Part shown: one piece after another, positions 45,301 through 55,044 of the stretch | How positions within the stretch are numbered: position 1 is the stretch's first letter | How the letters are laid out: every line of letters begins with the position of its first letter | Assembly: GCF_900113045.1 (NCBI RefSeq) | Contig: NZ_FONY01000028.1 | Span: forward strand, 1 to 64,000 | Length of the DNA stretch: 64,000 bases | Reading direction: 5' to 3' | Source of the DNA: Thermoflexibacter ruber | Lineage (GTDB): Bacteria > Bacteroidota > Bacteroidia > Cytophagales > Thermoflexibacteraceae | Position numbers and translations under genes: made by a program | Notes under the pieces: model-generated | Database searches by the model: none | What the model saw: only the letters and a program-made list of their open reading frames with translations | Told to the model about the DNA's origin: nothing

Positions 45301-45485
45301 TTAGTCATGAGTTATAAACTATGAGTTATGAGTTGTAATCGTTGATTATTTTCAACTATTTATCTCTGTAGTTTGCTTTCAAACAAAGTAAATTAATACT
45401 CATTTTTTAATGCTCCTAACTCAATCCTGCCAACAAATTCAATCTGTTTAAAATATTCTCAAACAAATTCAAACATTTAATTTCA

Positions 45486-48400
45486 ATGTTAGACAGAATT
45501 ATTCATTTTTCCATATATCATAAATTTATTATTGGACTTTTTACTTTGGCATTGGTACTTTGGGGCGGGTATGCCCTTACCCAACTGCCTATAGATGCCG
45601 TCCCCGATATTACCAACAACCAAGTCCAAGTGGTTACTTACAGCCCTTCTCTGGCGGCACAGGAGGTAGAAAGGCTGATTACTTTTCCTGTAGAGCAAAC
45701 GATGATGAGCATTCCATACATGGAAGAGATGCGTTCTATTTCTCGTTTTGGCTTGTCGGTGCTGACCATTGTTTTTAAGGAAGACATTGATATTTATTGG
45801 GCAAGGCAACAAGTATTTGAAAGAATCCAACAGGCTCAAAATCAGATTCCTGCGGGGGTAGGCGTGCCTGAACTCATGCCTATTACGACGGGTTTAGGAG
45901 AAATTTACCAGTATGTCATTCACCCTAAAAAAGGCTATGAGAAAAAATACTCTTTAGCAGATTTACGGACTATCCAAGATTGGATAGTTCGCAGGCAAAT
46001 GCTTGGCACGGAGGGAGTAGCAGACGTAAGTAGTTTTGGTGGGTACGTAAAGCAATACGAAATCGCTTTCCACCCTGAAAAATTGCGAAGCATGAACTTG
46101 ACCATAGACGATATTTTTTCTGCTTTAGAAAAAAATAATCAAAATACAGGAGGGGCATACATAGATAAAAGACCTAATGCTTATTTTATTCGCAGCGAAG
46201 GGCTGATAAGTACGATAGCAGACATAGAACAAATCATGGTAAGCCAAGCAGAAAATGGTTTGCCTATTTTCATCAAAGACATCGCCAAAGTACAGTTAGG
46301 GAGTGCAGTGCGGTACGGTGCCATGACACGCAACAATGATGGGGAAGTAGTGGGGGGAATCGTAATGATGCTCAAAGGGGAAAACTCCTCCAAAGTCATT
46401 GCCAAGGTGAAAGAAAGAATGAAACAAATAGAGAAAACCCTGCCCGAAGGCATAGCGATTGAGGCATTTTTAGACAGGACGAAGTTGGTCAATAATGCCA
46501 TTCAAACGGTGGTCAATAACCTGACAGAAGGGGCTTTAATCGTGATTTTTGTCTTGGTCTTGCTTTTGGGGAATTTGCGGGCAGGCTTAGTCGTGGCTTC
46601 TGTCATTCCGCTTTCTTTGCTTTTTGCTATTATTATGATGAATCTTTTTGGTGTGTCGGGGAACTTGATGTCTTTGGGAGCAATAGACTTTGGGCTGATA
46701 GTAGATGGAGCAGTGATTATCGTAGAGGCAACTTTGCATCACTTGCACAGTCGTAGCCTCTCCCTTCCCTCCTCAGAGGCAACAAGCCTTACCCAGAGTG
46801 AAATGAACGAAGAAGTATATCATTCTGCTTCTAAAATTCGTACTTCTGCTGCTTTTGGGGAAATTATCATTATGATAGTGTATTTACCACTTTTGACTTT
46901 GATAGGCATAGAGGGCAAAATGTTTAAACCTATGGCACAGACCGTTTCTTTTGCCATTTTAGGCGCATTTTTACTTTCTTTGACTTACGTACCGATGATG
47001 TCGGCTTTGGTGCTAAGTAAAAAAATAAATTTCAAAGTTACCATAGCTGACCGTATTATTCATACTATTTATAGTATTTATAAGCCTTTGATAAACAAGG
47101 TATTAAAAATTCCCTTTTTAATTGTGAGCTTGGCTGTAATTTTATTTTCCCTCAGCCTAATGGTGTTTAGTCGCTTAGGAGGCGAGTTTATTCCTTCCTT
47201 AGACGAGGGAGATTTTACCTTGGAAGTGCGTTTATTTACAGGGAGTTCCTTAGACGAAACGGTGCATACTTCCTTGACAATCGCTGAGATTTTAAAAAAG
47301 AATTTTTCCGAAGTAGAAGAAGTCATTGGGAAAATAGGAGCGGCAGAGATTCCTACCGACCCCATGCCTCTGGAAGCAAGCGATGTCATGGTGATTCTCA
47401 AAAATAAAAGCGAGTGGAAAAATGCCCACACCAAAGAAGAATTAGCGGAAAAAATGCAAGCCAAGTTAGAAGAAAATATCGCAGGCGTTTCCATTGGCTT
47501 TCAGCAACCTATCCAAATGCGTTTCAATGAGTTAATGACAGGAGCAAGGCAGGACGTAGTTTTGAAAATATATGGCGAAGACCTGAACACACTTGCTCAG
47601 GAAGCTGAGAAATTAGCCAAATTAGTACAAAAAGTAGATGGCGTAGCAGACTTGTACGTGGAAAAAGTCATCGGTTTACCTCAAATTATCGTTAATTTTG
47701 ACAGAGAAAAAATTGCTCAGTTTGGGTTAAGCATTGCCGAAGCCAATGATGTTTTGAGTACTGCCTTTGCAGGGAAAGAAGCTGGGGTAGTGTATGAAGG
47801 AGATAGAAGATACCAACTGGTAGTGAGGCTGGCAAAAGAAAATAGAGAAAATATAGATGATGTACGCAACTTATTCATTACCAATAAAAAAGGAGAGCAA
47901 ATCCCTCTAAGCCAAATTGCAGAGATTAGCTTTAAGGAAGGAGCAAACCAAATTCAAAGAGAAGAAGGCAAAAGGCGTGTGATTGTAGCTTTTAACGTAA
48001 GAGGTCGCGATGTAGAGAGCATTGTAAACGAAATTCAGCAAGAAGTCGGGAAAAAACTATCTCTGCCCCCAGGCTATTACATTACTTATGGAGGAAGTTT
48101 CAAAAACCTGCAAGAGGCAAAACAACGATTGAGCATTGCTGTTCCCATTGCTTTGGGAATGATTTTTATGCTCTTGTATTTTACTTTTCATTCTATCCGA
48201 CAGAGTTTATTGATTTTCACCGCTATACCCCTTTCTGCCATTGGTGGGATTTTGATGCTTTGGCTCAGAGATATGCCTTTTAGCATCTCGGCTGGGGTAG
48301 GCTTTATCGCTCTTTTTGGCGTAGCAGTATTGAATGGCATCGTCCTCATCGCCGAGTTCAATTTCCTCAAAAAACAAAAAACAATGAGCAATGAGCAATT

Positions 48401-49916
48401 GACAATTATCAATCAACAATTATCAATCAACAATGAACAATTAACAACCAACAATCAACCACCAACATCTAACCACCAACATCTAATTGAAATCATCATG
48501 GAAGGTACAAAAAATCGCCTACGCCCCGTACTGATGACGGCGGCAGTAGCAAGTTTAGGCTTTTTACCTATGGCACTTTCGCAGGGAGCGGGAGCAGAAG
48601 TACAGAAACCCTTAGCTACCGTAGTCATTGGAGGTTTGATTTCCGCTACTTTGCTCACTTTGTTTGTCTTACCTGCCCTCTATTATTTGATAGAAAAATG
48701 GGCAATGGCTAATTCGCAGAGCCATAAAGGACTCTTATCCCCTTCTTTACTCAAAGGAGAAAAATTAGCTGTTTTTATCTTTTTGATGCTTTCCTTGTTA
48801 CTGACCTCTTGCGATGGGGTAGAAGAAAAACTAACAGAAACACAAGAAACAATAAGCCAAGCAAGTAACAAAGTGGAACTGACCACAGAGCAGTTTGCCA
48901 ATGCGGGCATAGAGTTAGGAGAGTTGAGTCAAATGAACGTAAGTAAAACCCTCAAAGTCAATGGAATGATAGACGTACCTCCACAAAATTTGGTGAGTAT
49001 TTCTATCCCTATGGGTGGTTTTATCAAAAATACAGAAATGTTGCAAGGGCTAAAAGTGAAAAAAGGGCAAGTATTGGCAGTCATAGAAAATCCTGATTTT
49101 ATCCAACTCCAACAGGATTACTTAGATACGCAAAGTAAACTTGAATATGCTCAGGCAGAGTACGAAAGGCAAGCAGAAATGCAAAAAGAAAAGGTAACTT
49201 CTGAGAAATTGGTACAACAAAGCACCGCAGACTATAAAAGCCTACAAATCAAGCTAAAAGCCTTAGAGCAAAGATTGAAACTCGTAGGGTTGGACATAGA
49301 AAAGGTCAAAAAAGGAGAAATTACTAACCAAGTAGCTGTAACTGCCCCAATTAGCGGTTATGTCATTACGGTCAATGTCAATATTGGCAAGTACGTTTCT
49401 CCCGCAGAGGTACTGTTTGAAATCGTAAATAATGAACACTTACACGCAGAACTCAATGTTTTTGAAAAAGATGTATTGGATTTAAAAATTGGGCAAAAAG
49501 TACTTATCATGCTGGGCAATGAAACCCACGAACACGAGGGCGAAATTTACCTTATCAATCACAAAATCAATCCAGACCGCACTGTAAGCGTTCATGTTCA
49601 CTTTGACGACAAGGGCGAGGACATAATGCCCAAGACCTTTCTCAAAGGCATCATAGAAATAGACAAGCAAAAAGTGTGGGCATTGCCAGAGCAAGCCTTT
49701 GTCTTATCCGAAGGGAAGGATTATATTTTTGTATATTTGGGAAAAAATGAAGGCAAGGATACTTTTGAAATGGTCGAGGTAAAAAAAGGAGCGAGTGAAA
49801 AAGGCTTCGCAGAAATTATTTTGCCTGAGCAGATAGATTTGAAAGGTAAAAAGATAGCCACCAAAGGCAGTTTTCACCTTTTAGCAAAGATGAAAAATAT
49901 CGGGGAGGAGGAGTAA
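45486..49916 (+). CDS. CusA/CzcA-type RND metal efflux pump fused to CusB-like adaptor
   Basis: One continuous 1476-codon frame holds two proteins that are normally separate. Residues 1-about 1075 are an HME-type RND pump: first membrane segment near 12-30, TQLPIDAVPDITNNQVQVVT start, and SLGAIDFGLIVDGAVIIVEA (about 399-418), the charged segment of TM4. Residues about 1085-1476 are a periplasmic adaptor with its own signal and lipobox (LLLTSC, Cys1109), hairpin and HlyD-like barrel. The outer-membrane TolC-type gene usually found in such loci is missing. A 35-residue repeat insert lies at 966-1000. The Cys1109 signal would be internal, so if translation really continues, processing is odd; a frameshift or assembly error is the alternative. 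Confidence 0.85.
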   Translation: MLDRIIHFSIYHKFIIGLFTLALVLWGGYALTQLPIDAVPDITNNQVQVVTYSPSLAAQEVERLITFPVEQTMMSIPYMEEMRSISRFGLSVLTIVFKEDIDIYWARQQVFERIQQAQNQIPAGVGVPELMPITTGLGEIYQYVIHPKKGYEKKYSLADLRTIQDWIVRRQMLGTEGVADVSSFGGYVKQYEIAFHPEKLRSMNLTIDDIFSALEKNNQNTGGAYIDKRPNAYFIRSEGLISTIADIEQIMVSQAENGLPIFIKDIAKVQLGSAVRYGAMTRNNDGEVVGGIVMMLKGENSSKVIAKVKERMKQIEKTLPEGIAIEAFLDRTKLVNNAIQTVVNNLTEGALIVIFVLVLLLGNLRAGLVVASVIPLSLLFAIIMMNLFGVSGNLMSLGAIDFGLIVDGAVIIVEATLHHLHSRSLSLPSSEATSLTQSEMNEEVYHSASKIRTSAAFGEIIIMIVYLPLLTLIGIEGKMFKPMAQTVSFAILGAFLLSLTYVPMMSALVLSKKINFKVTIADRIIHTIYSIYKPLINKVLKIPFLIVSLAVILFSLSLMVFSRLGGEFIPSLDEGDFTLEVRLFTGSSLDETVHTSLTIAEILKKNFSEVEEVIGKIGAAEIPTDPMPLEASDVMVILKNKSEWKNAHTKEELAEKMQAKLEENIAGVSIGFQQPIQMRFNELMTGARQDVVLKIYGEDLNTLAQEAEKLAKLVQKVDGVADLYVEKVIGLPQIIVNFDREKIAQFGLSIAEANDVLSTAFAGKEAGVVYEGDRRYQLVVRLAKENRENIDDVRNLFITNKKGEQIPLSQIAEISFKEGANQIQREEGKRRVIVAFNVRGRDVESIVNEIQQEVGKKLSLPPGYYITYGGSFKNLQEAKQRLSIAVPIALGMIFMLLYFTFHSIRQSLLIFTAIPLSAIGGILMLWLRDMPFSISAGVGFIALFGVAVLNGIVLIAEFNFLKKQKTMSNEQLTIINQQLSINNEQLTTNNQPPTSNHQHLIEIIMEGTKNRLRPVLMTAAVASLGFLPMALSQGAGAEVQKPLATVVIGGLISATLLTLFVLPALYYLIEKWAMANSQSHKGLLSPSLLKGEKLAVFIFLMLSLLLTSCDGVEEKLTETQETISQASNKVELTTEQFANAGIELGELSQMNVSKTLKVNGMIDVPPQNLVSISIPMGGFIKNTEMLQGLKVKKGQVLAVIENPDFIQLQQDYLDTQSKLEYAQAEYERQAEMQKEKVTSEKLVQQSTADYKSLQIKLKALEQRLKLVGLDIEKVKKGEITNQVAVTAPISGYVITVNVNIGKYVSPAEVLFEIVNNEHLHAELNVFEKDVLDLKIGQKVLIMLGNETHEHEGEIYLINHKINPDRTVSVHVHFDDKGEDIMPKTFLKGIIEIDKQKVWALPEQAFVLSEGKDYIFVYLGKNEGKDTFEMVEVKKGASEKGFAEIILPEQIDLKGKKIATKGSFHLLAKMKNIGEEE
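48381..48485 (+). repeat. In-frame simple-repeat insertion in the efflux pump
   Basis: About 105 bp of degenerate CAATTAACAA/ATCAATCAAC-type units encode residues 966-1000, rich in Asn, Gln and Thr, in the cytoplasmic loop before the conserved EGTKNRLRPVLMTA segment. Homologous pumps have a short loop here. The frame is kept because the insert is a multiple of three. It looks like an intergenic-type repeat captured in the gene. Confidence 0.8.
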
Positions 49917-49925
49917 AAAAACAGT

Positions 49926-50975
49926 TCAATCATTTAATATCCCTTTGGATTTTGCCAAATCAATAGCTTCTTGTGCAGTTTTCTCTGGATTGTCCTCGCT
50001 AACAGGCAGATAGTAAATACTTGACGGCTTGCGGCGTGAAATATCATAAGTATATGCCTTATCGTAATAGACTAAGGTAATGTCAGCTACTTTGGCAAAA
50101 TCTCCTATTTCAAGGGCTTTGAGGGCATCTCCTGCCTTATCAAAGCCCAATCGCTTGCGAATTTTCAAAATAGCACTTTCAAGTAAAGCCCTATCGCAGT
50201 GGGTATATTCTCTCACTAAGCGTTGTATGCGGAGATTTTTAGGCAACTGTATGTATATCAAATTACTATCTTGCATCTGTTCCCAAAAGGGCTTAGGTAA
50301 ATATACCTTACCGATATGCGAACTTTCGTCCTCTAACCAAATCTTTGCTAAGGGACAATCTTTCAAAATTTGATATAACAAATATTGTAAGTCATTTTCA
50401 AACTGCTCAGTAGTAGGTTGTTCTGCTTGCCCTATACTCCCAAAAGCTGAGCCTTTGTGATGAGCAAGCCCTTCTAAATCAATCCCTTTTTGACCTTTTT
50501 TGATAATTTCTTTGAGAATATCTGTTTTCCCACTTCCTGTCATTCCCCCTACTATGAGCATATCAAACTTTTTTTCAAAAAAGCTCAATACATAGCGTCT
50601 ATAATTCTTGTAGCCTTTTTCTAAGGTAAAAGTTTGCATACCCGCCGTATCAAAGAGCCAAGCCATACTTCCACTTCGCATGCCTCCTCGCCAGCAGTGT
50701 ACTAATATTTTTTTGTCTTTAGTCAGTTGCTTGGCTGTACGAGCAAAGTCAGCTAATTTAGTCCCTACGATTTCCAAGCCTTTCATGATAGCTTCCTCTC
50801 TGCCTTTTTGCTTGTAAAGCGTTCCCACTACCGCTCTTTCTTCGTTGGTAAAAATAGGAATATTAACTGCCGTAGGGATATGCCCTTGTGCGAACTCCTT
50901 AGGGGAACGAACGTCAATCACGGGTATCGTTTCTACCTTGTCAATAAAATCAGAAATATTTAAAACCTTTGCCAA
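49926..50975 (-). CDS. mnmH: tRNA 2-selenouridine synthase
   Basis: MnmH replaces the sulfur of 2-thiouridine at the wobble position of some tRNAs with selenium, via a geranylated intermediate. The 349-aa protein has an N-terminal rhodanese domain with Cys94 in VHCWRGGMRSGS and a P-loop GGMTGSGKT (143-151). The length is normal. A selD gene is not in the window, so selenophosphate supply cannot be judged. The gene starts 24 bp after the histidine kinase stop on the same strand and ends 10 bp from the convergent pump gene. Confidence 0.93.
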   Translation of the reverse strand: MAKVLNISDFIDKVETIPVIDVRSPKEFAQGHIPTAVNIPIFTNEERAVVGTLYKQKGREEAIMKGLEIVGTKLADFARTAKQLTKDKKILVHCWRGGMRSGSMAWLFDTAGMQTFTLEKGYKNYRRYVLSFFEKKFDMLIVGGMTGSGKTDILKEIIKKGQKGIDLEGLAHHKGSAFGSIGQAEQPTTEQFENDLQYLLYQILKDCPLAKIWLEDESSHIGKVYLPKPFWEQMQDSNLIYIQLPKNLRIQRLVREYTHCDRALLESAILKIRKRLGFDKAGDALKALEIGDFAKVADITLVYYDKAYTYDISRRKPSSIYYLPVSEDNPEKTAQEAIDLAKSKGILND

Positions 50976-50999
50976 GTATGAAGTAGAAAAGTTTAAAGT

Positions 51000-52202
51000 T
51001 TAATTTTTTATATGTACTTTTTGGACTTTTAAAGTAGGTAAAACAATCCTAAAAGTTGTTCCTAAGTCTATTTCAGAGCGAAGTACAAATATTTTACCTT
51101 TGTGATAATTCTCTATGATTCTCTTAGCGAGGGTCAATCCTAAGCCCCAACCGCGTTTTTTAGTAGTGAATCCCGGTCTAAATACAGTTTTTAGTTTAGA
51201 CTTGGGGATACCCTTACCCGTGTCTTTGATGTCTATTACCAAATGCTTATCGTCTTTGGTATGACTTACGTAGATGTCTATATCTCCCACTCCATTCATA
51301 GCATCTACCGCATTTTTGCAGATATTTTCTATTACCCACTCAAAGAGCGATTTATTCATTGGTACGGGAAGTTCGTCATCTTTGATATGTAATAAAAAAC
51401 TTACTTTACTCGATACTCTTTTTTGCAAATAATTTACACACTCCTCTAATACTTCTTTGATATTTTCCGTTTTCAAGGCAGGTACAGAGCCAATACTTGA
51501 AAATCGAGCTGTTATGGTTTCAAATCTTTTTACATCTTTTTCCAATTCCTCTACTATCTCCTCTCCAATATTCTCATCTAATCTCATGTACTCTACCCAA
51601 GCTATCAAAGAGGAAAGTGGTGTACCTAACTGATGGGCAGTTTCTTTGGCAAGTCCTACCCAAACCCTATTCTGCTCTGCCTTACGCGAGTAGCTAAAAA
51701 GAGAATAGACTAAGATAAAAAATATCAAAATGACTGTCAGTTGGACATAGGGAAAATAGCGCAACTGATTGACCAAAGAGGAGTTTTTGTAATAAACATA
51801 CTGTTTCATATTTGAGGCAGAATCCAAAGTAAGTACGATAGGAGGGTGTTCTTTTTTCATTTTCTCAATCTCCTCCTCCATTAATTTTTTTTTCATTTCT
51901 GTTTCTTGGGGAAGGTCAAGATTGCGACTATCTATAGGAACGCCGTCTGCATCTGCCAACACCACAGGAATAGAATTATTAGAAGCAATAATCTCCTCCA
52001 TTAAAAAATTGAGATTTTCGCTTGGTTCTGCATTAGCCAAAAACTCCTGCCCCTTAGCAAATAGGGCAATTTGTTTTTCTTCTTGGATTAAAAGCCTATT
52101 TACCAAAGAGTTGGTATATATAATGGAAGCTATCCCTATCAAGATAGCTATGCTGAGAAGCACCCAGTTGACCAAAGGACTACGCTCATAAATATTTATC
52201 AT
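51000..52202 (-). CDS. Sensor histidine kinase
   Basis: The 400-aa kinase has two membrane segments (12-30 and 151-171) enclosing a short periplasmic sensing loop of about 120 residues. The dimerisation helix carries His190 in KETAHQLGTPLS, followed by N box NICKNAVDAMNG, G1 DTGKGIP and G2 RGWGLGLTLAKRI, so it should be active. No response regulator is adjacent; the free regulator at 30145 is distant. Its start overlaps the stop of the restriction enzyme gene by 4 bp (ATGA), so translational coupling is possible. Confidence 0.9.
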   Translation of the reverse strand: MINIYERSPLVNWVLLSIAILIGIASIIYTNSLVNRLLIQEEKQIALFAKGQEFLANAEPSENLNFLMEEIIASNNSIPVVLADADGVPIDSRNLDLPQETEMKKKLMEEEIEKMKKEHPPIVLTLDSASNMKQYVYYKNSSLVNQLRYFPYVQLTVILIFFILVYSLFSYSRKAEQNRVWVGLAKETAHQLGTPLSSLIAWVEYMRLDENIGEEIVEELEKDVKRFETITARFSSIGSVPALKTENIKEVLEECVNYLQKRVSSKVSFLLHIKDDELPVPMNKSLFEWVIENICKNAVDAMNGVGDIDIYVSHTKDDKHLVIDIKDTGKGIPKSKLKTVFRPGFTTKKRGWGLGLTLAKRIIENYHKGKIFVLRSEIDLGTTFRIVLPTLKVQKVHIKN

Positions 52203-54694
52203 TGCAGCAGTTGATTAATTTGCTCTCTTAGTTTTTGTTTAGTATCCATAATATTTTTTACCTCGTCAGAAATTTGTCCTAATTTTTTAACATCTTTCAA
52301 AATAGGCAATTTGAGTTCATAAAATCTTTCACCAACAGTAGAGATTGTACCTTGAATAAAGGTATATTTTTTGATTTGCTTCTGCACTATGGGTAGATTG
52401 AGTAAATACAGTAGATAATAAGCATTTATAGAATCATTTTTCAAAACTCTTATTTTAAGTAAATGGCTCTGAATAATAATCTTTTCGTTTTCTTTTGAAA
52501 CAATAGCACTTCTACCTATCAAAAAAGTGCCGTCTTTTACAAACAAAATATCATTTTCTTTCACATCTTGTTGTTTTTTATACTGCTCATATACCTCTTG
52601 GGGTACACACTTAATAGGGTCAATTTTGAGTTCCCAATTTACAATATCACTTGTACGGATAAAAGGAATATCTCCTTTTCCATAAAATTGTGAGCCTATT
52701 TCGTTGCCACGTTTGATTTGAATGACTTTTTCATTCACTAAGTCCTGAATTGTTTTTAATTCAAATTCCTTGGTCTTTTCTAAAGCATCTAAATCTTGTT
52801 GCAGCTCAGGGTCATAGTAATCGGGAATAAAAACGGAGTTTTTTATTTTTGAAAAAGGTACAACAAAACCTAAATGAGAAAAATCATTTAAGTGAGAATT
52901 TTGAAATAATTTGTATTTTTCAAGCACTAAAACCAGTTCATCATCAATGATTTTATTTCCGTTTTCATCTAAGATAAAAGTTCCATCTTGATTGATTTTA
53001 TAAATTTCTTTACCATTTTTATTATGCCCACAAGTATTGGCAATACCCATAAAAATAGGATAATCTTTTTCAGGTTTTCCTTTTCTAACAACTAAAATAC
53101 TTGTTTTAAAATGTGTATTGGGCTGAAAAGTCTCAGAAGGTGTACTGATAATAGCCTCAACCGTAGCACATTGTAAAAGATAGTTCCAAACATAACGGTC
53201 TGTCGGATTACCAAAAGTTCCTTCGGGTAATACCATTGCCATTCTTCCCCCCTCTTTCAAAAGTTGCATACACCTTTCTATGAACAATATCTGAGGTGGC
53301 TGTTCTGTTTTAAGTTTCCCTTTTTCTAATTGATTGTTTCTATTTTTCCACTCGTAAGCCAATTCAAACTGTCTTAATTTTTCCTCACCCTTTACTTTTA
53401 TCTTTTCTCCAAAAGGCGGATTAGTCAAAAGCACATCAAAAGTTCCTAATTGGATTTTGTTGCGTGTTTCTGCACGCCAATTTTCAGGTAGTTCTAAACT
53501 ATCTTCACAAAAAATACCTGTTGTGCCGTCCCCTACCAAATTCATATAGGCTTTGGCTACCTTGCTCAAAAAATAATCTTTGTCAATACCCCTAAAGTTT
53601 TTGGTAGCAATGTCAATTTTCTTTTTCTCAATATCGGCTTCTCTCCAGCCCAATTTTTTGTATTTCTGTTCGACTTGTTCCCAAACAAATCTTAGGGCAT
53701 CTATCAAGAAACCACCACTACCACAAGCGGGGTCAATAATTTTATCGGTTTCGGTAGGTTGCAAAATCTCTACTATCATTTTTACCACGTTGCGAGGCGT
53801 AAAAAACTGCCCTTGTCCACCCTTCAAGGCGTGTCCAATAAAAGTTTCAAAAGCATCTGCTATTACGTCTCTTTCACTATTCATTAGCGAATAGTTTTGT
53901 AATTCACCTACCACATAAACGATAGAGTTAGTATCCAAACTAATACGGTCTTCGTCGTCTATTACTTCGGGAAGGTTTGTTTTTACTTCTTTGAATAAAT
54001 CCAAAATCCGTCTTTCAACTTCTTTGGGCTTTTCGTCAATACCTGCCCGAAATTTCACGATTTGGTCAGGTGCAGTATATTTTTCGTCATAGAGTTTGCA
54101 AAAAATCAAGTTAATAAGTTGTTGGGCTAAAACCTCATCACGAGTTGCCCCTACGGTGTTGGCGGCTAAATGATTGCGAATAGATTTGAAAATGGCTTTG
54201 AGGTTGTGTGTAGGTTTCAGGTCTTGGCGTGTGAATTTGCCTATGTCCTCTATGCGTTGCCCAAATTGCGGAATGTTGAGAATTTCCTCAAAAACAATTT
54301 CACCATTCTGTTTCACAAACTTGCGAATAAAAATTCGTTCTTCACCATTGAACCAAACGCCAAGATGGGCATTGGATAGAGTGAGATAGTTTTCAAGTTG
54401 TGTTCTACCATCTTTACGATTTTTCTTTTTGCACTCTACTACTATGTAAAGTTCGTTTTCGTCTTTTTTGTCATTTTTGAACACAGCAATATCCACAGGA
54501 TACTCTTTTTTAGTATCCGAAGGACGAGCTTTTACTCTATGTTGTGGGTGTGTTTGCATATGAGTTTTGGGGTATCCGTAGTCCTCTACAAGTTGCCTTG
54601 CAAACACTTGTACCGCCTCTATTTCTTCGGGTGTAGATTTGATTTCCAAGCCTGATATAAAGTCTGTGATTGTATTTTCTAAGTTTTTTGCCAT
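52199..54694 (-). CDS. Single-chain restriction-modification enzyme (nuclease-methylase-half specificity)
   Basis: The 831-aa protein joins an N-terminal HsdR-N-like PD-(D/E)xK nuclease (about 25-130, Asp68, Glu87-Cys-Lys89), an HsdM-type N6-adenine methylase (about 160-560, SAM motif DPACGSGGF 321-329, catalytic NPPF 425-428) and one HsdS-type target recognition domain (about 635-831). A single recognition domain means half of the usual two-part specificity, as in type IIG-like or type I-derived enzymes that work as dimers. There is no separate hsdR/M/S gene nearby. The 3' end overlaps the histidine kinase start by 4 bp. It would cut unmodified DNA and protect the host's. Confidence 0.9.
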   Translation of the reverse strand: MAKNLENTITDFISGLEIKSTPEEIEAVQVFARQLVEDYGYPKTHMQTHPQHRVKARPSDTKKEYPVDIAVFKNDKKDENELYIVVECKKKNRKDGRTQLENYLTLSNAHLGVWFNGEERIFIRKFVKQNGEIVFEEILNIPQFGQRIEDIGKFTRQDLKPTHNLKAIFKSIRNHLAANTVGATRDEVLAQQLINLIFCKLYDEKYTAPDQIVKFRAGIDEKPKEVERRILDLFKEVKTNLPEVIDDEDRISLDTNSIVYVVGELQNYSLMNSERDVIADAFETFIGHALKGGQGQFFTPRNVVKMIVEILQPTETDKIIDPACGSGGFLIDALRFVWEQVEQKYKKLGWREADIEKKKIDIATKNFRGIDKDYFLSKVAKAYMNLVGDGTTGIFCEDSLELPENWRAETRNKIQLGTFDVLLTNPPFGEKIKVKGEEKLRQFELAYEWKNRNNQLEKGKLKTEQPPQILFIERCMQLLKEGGRMAMVLPEGTFGNPTDRYVWNYLLQCATVEAIISTPSETFQPNTHFKTSILVVRKGKPEKDYPIFMGIANTCGHNKNGKEIYKINQDGTFILDENGNKIIDDELVLVLEKYKLFQNSHLNDFSHLGFVVPFSKIKNSVFIPDYYDPELQQDLDALEKTKEFELKTIQDLVNEKVIQIKRGNEIGSQFYGKGDIPFIRTSDIVNWELKIDPIKCVPQEVYEQYKKQQDVKENDILFVKDGTFLIGRSAIVSKENEKIIIQSHLLKIRVLKNDSINAYYLLYLLNLPIVQKQIKKYTFIQGTISTVGERFYELKLPILKDVKKLGQISDEVKNIMDTKQKLREQINQLLQ

Positions 54695-55044
54695 ATTTAT
54701 TGATTTACAAGCAAAGATATAAAATAAAAATGAATTTTTATCAACTTTGTTTTGGTGTTGGTTATTCTAAAGTATCAGCTAACCGCAGCTTTGCGAAACC
54801 TGTCAGGAGTGAGTATAACAAACAAATGGAAAATAAAATTAAGCAAAAAAACAAATGTGAATAATTCACAAAAAATTAATTTTTGGATTAGAATTTGTTT
54901 TCGTAGTTTTGCACCCAAATTAGATTTTAAGCTTTTAATAAATTGATTTTCAAAGCGTATTTTTATGCTTTATTGAACTTTTTTATTAAACACTTTCTTT
55001 CTAATCTAAACTAAAGCATTTACAACTAAACTACTTTGATAACA
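54695..55044. other. 350-bp region upstream of the phosphatase gene
   Basis: No gene was recognised. It contains the start of the divergent restriction enzyme gene at its left, AT-rich sequence with a short GCAGCTTTGCGAAACCTGTC segment (54786-54805) of the kind seen in dispersed repeats, and the promoter at 54882-54911. Confidence 0.55.
54882..54911 (+). promoter_or_regulatory. Promoter of the histidine phosphatase gene
   Basis: TTTG at 54882-54885 and TAGTTTTG at 54904-54911 (exact) are 18 bp apart. Transcription is expected near 54918, so the leader is about 127 nt. Confidence 0.65.

Noticed and set aside
47078-47494. 138-codon minus-strand frame in the efflux pump gene
   Set aside because: Shadow frame with no independent start region or motif.
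48367-48490. Possible CRISPR array or tandem repeat locus
   Set aside because: Units are short, unequal and without spacers, and they are part of an open coding frame.
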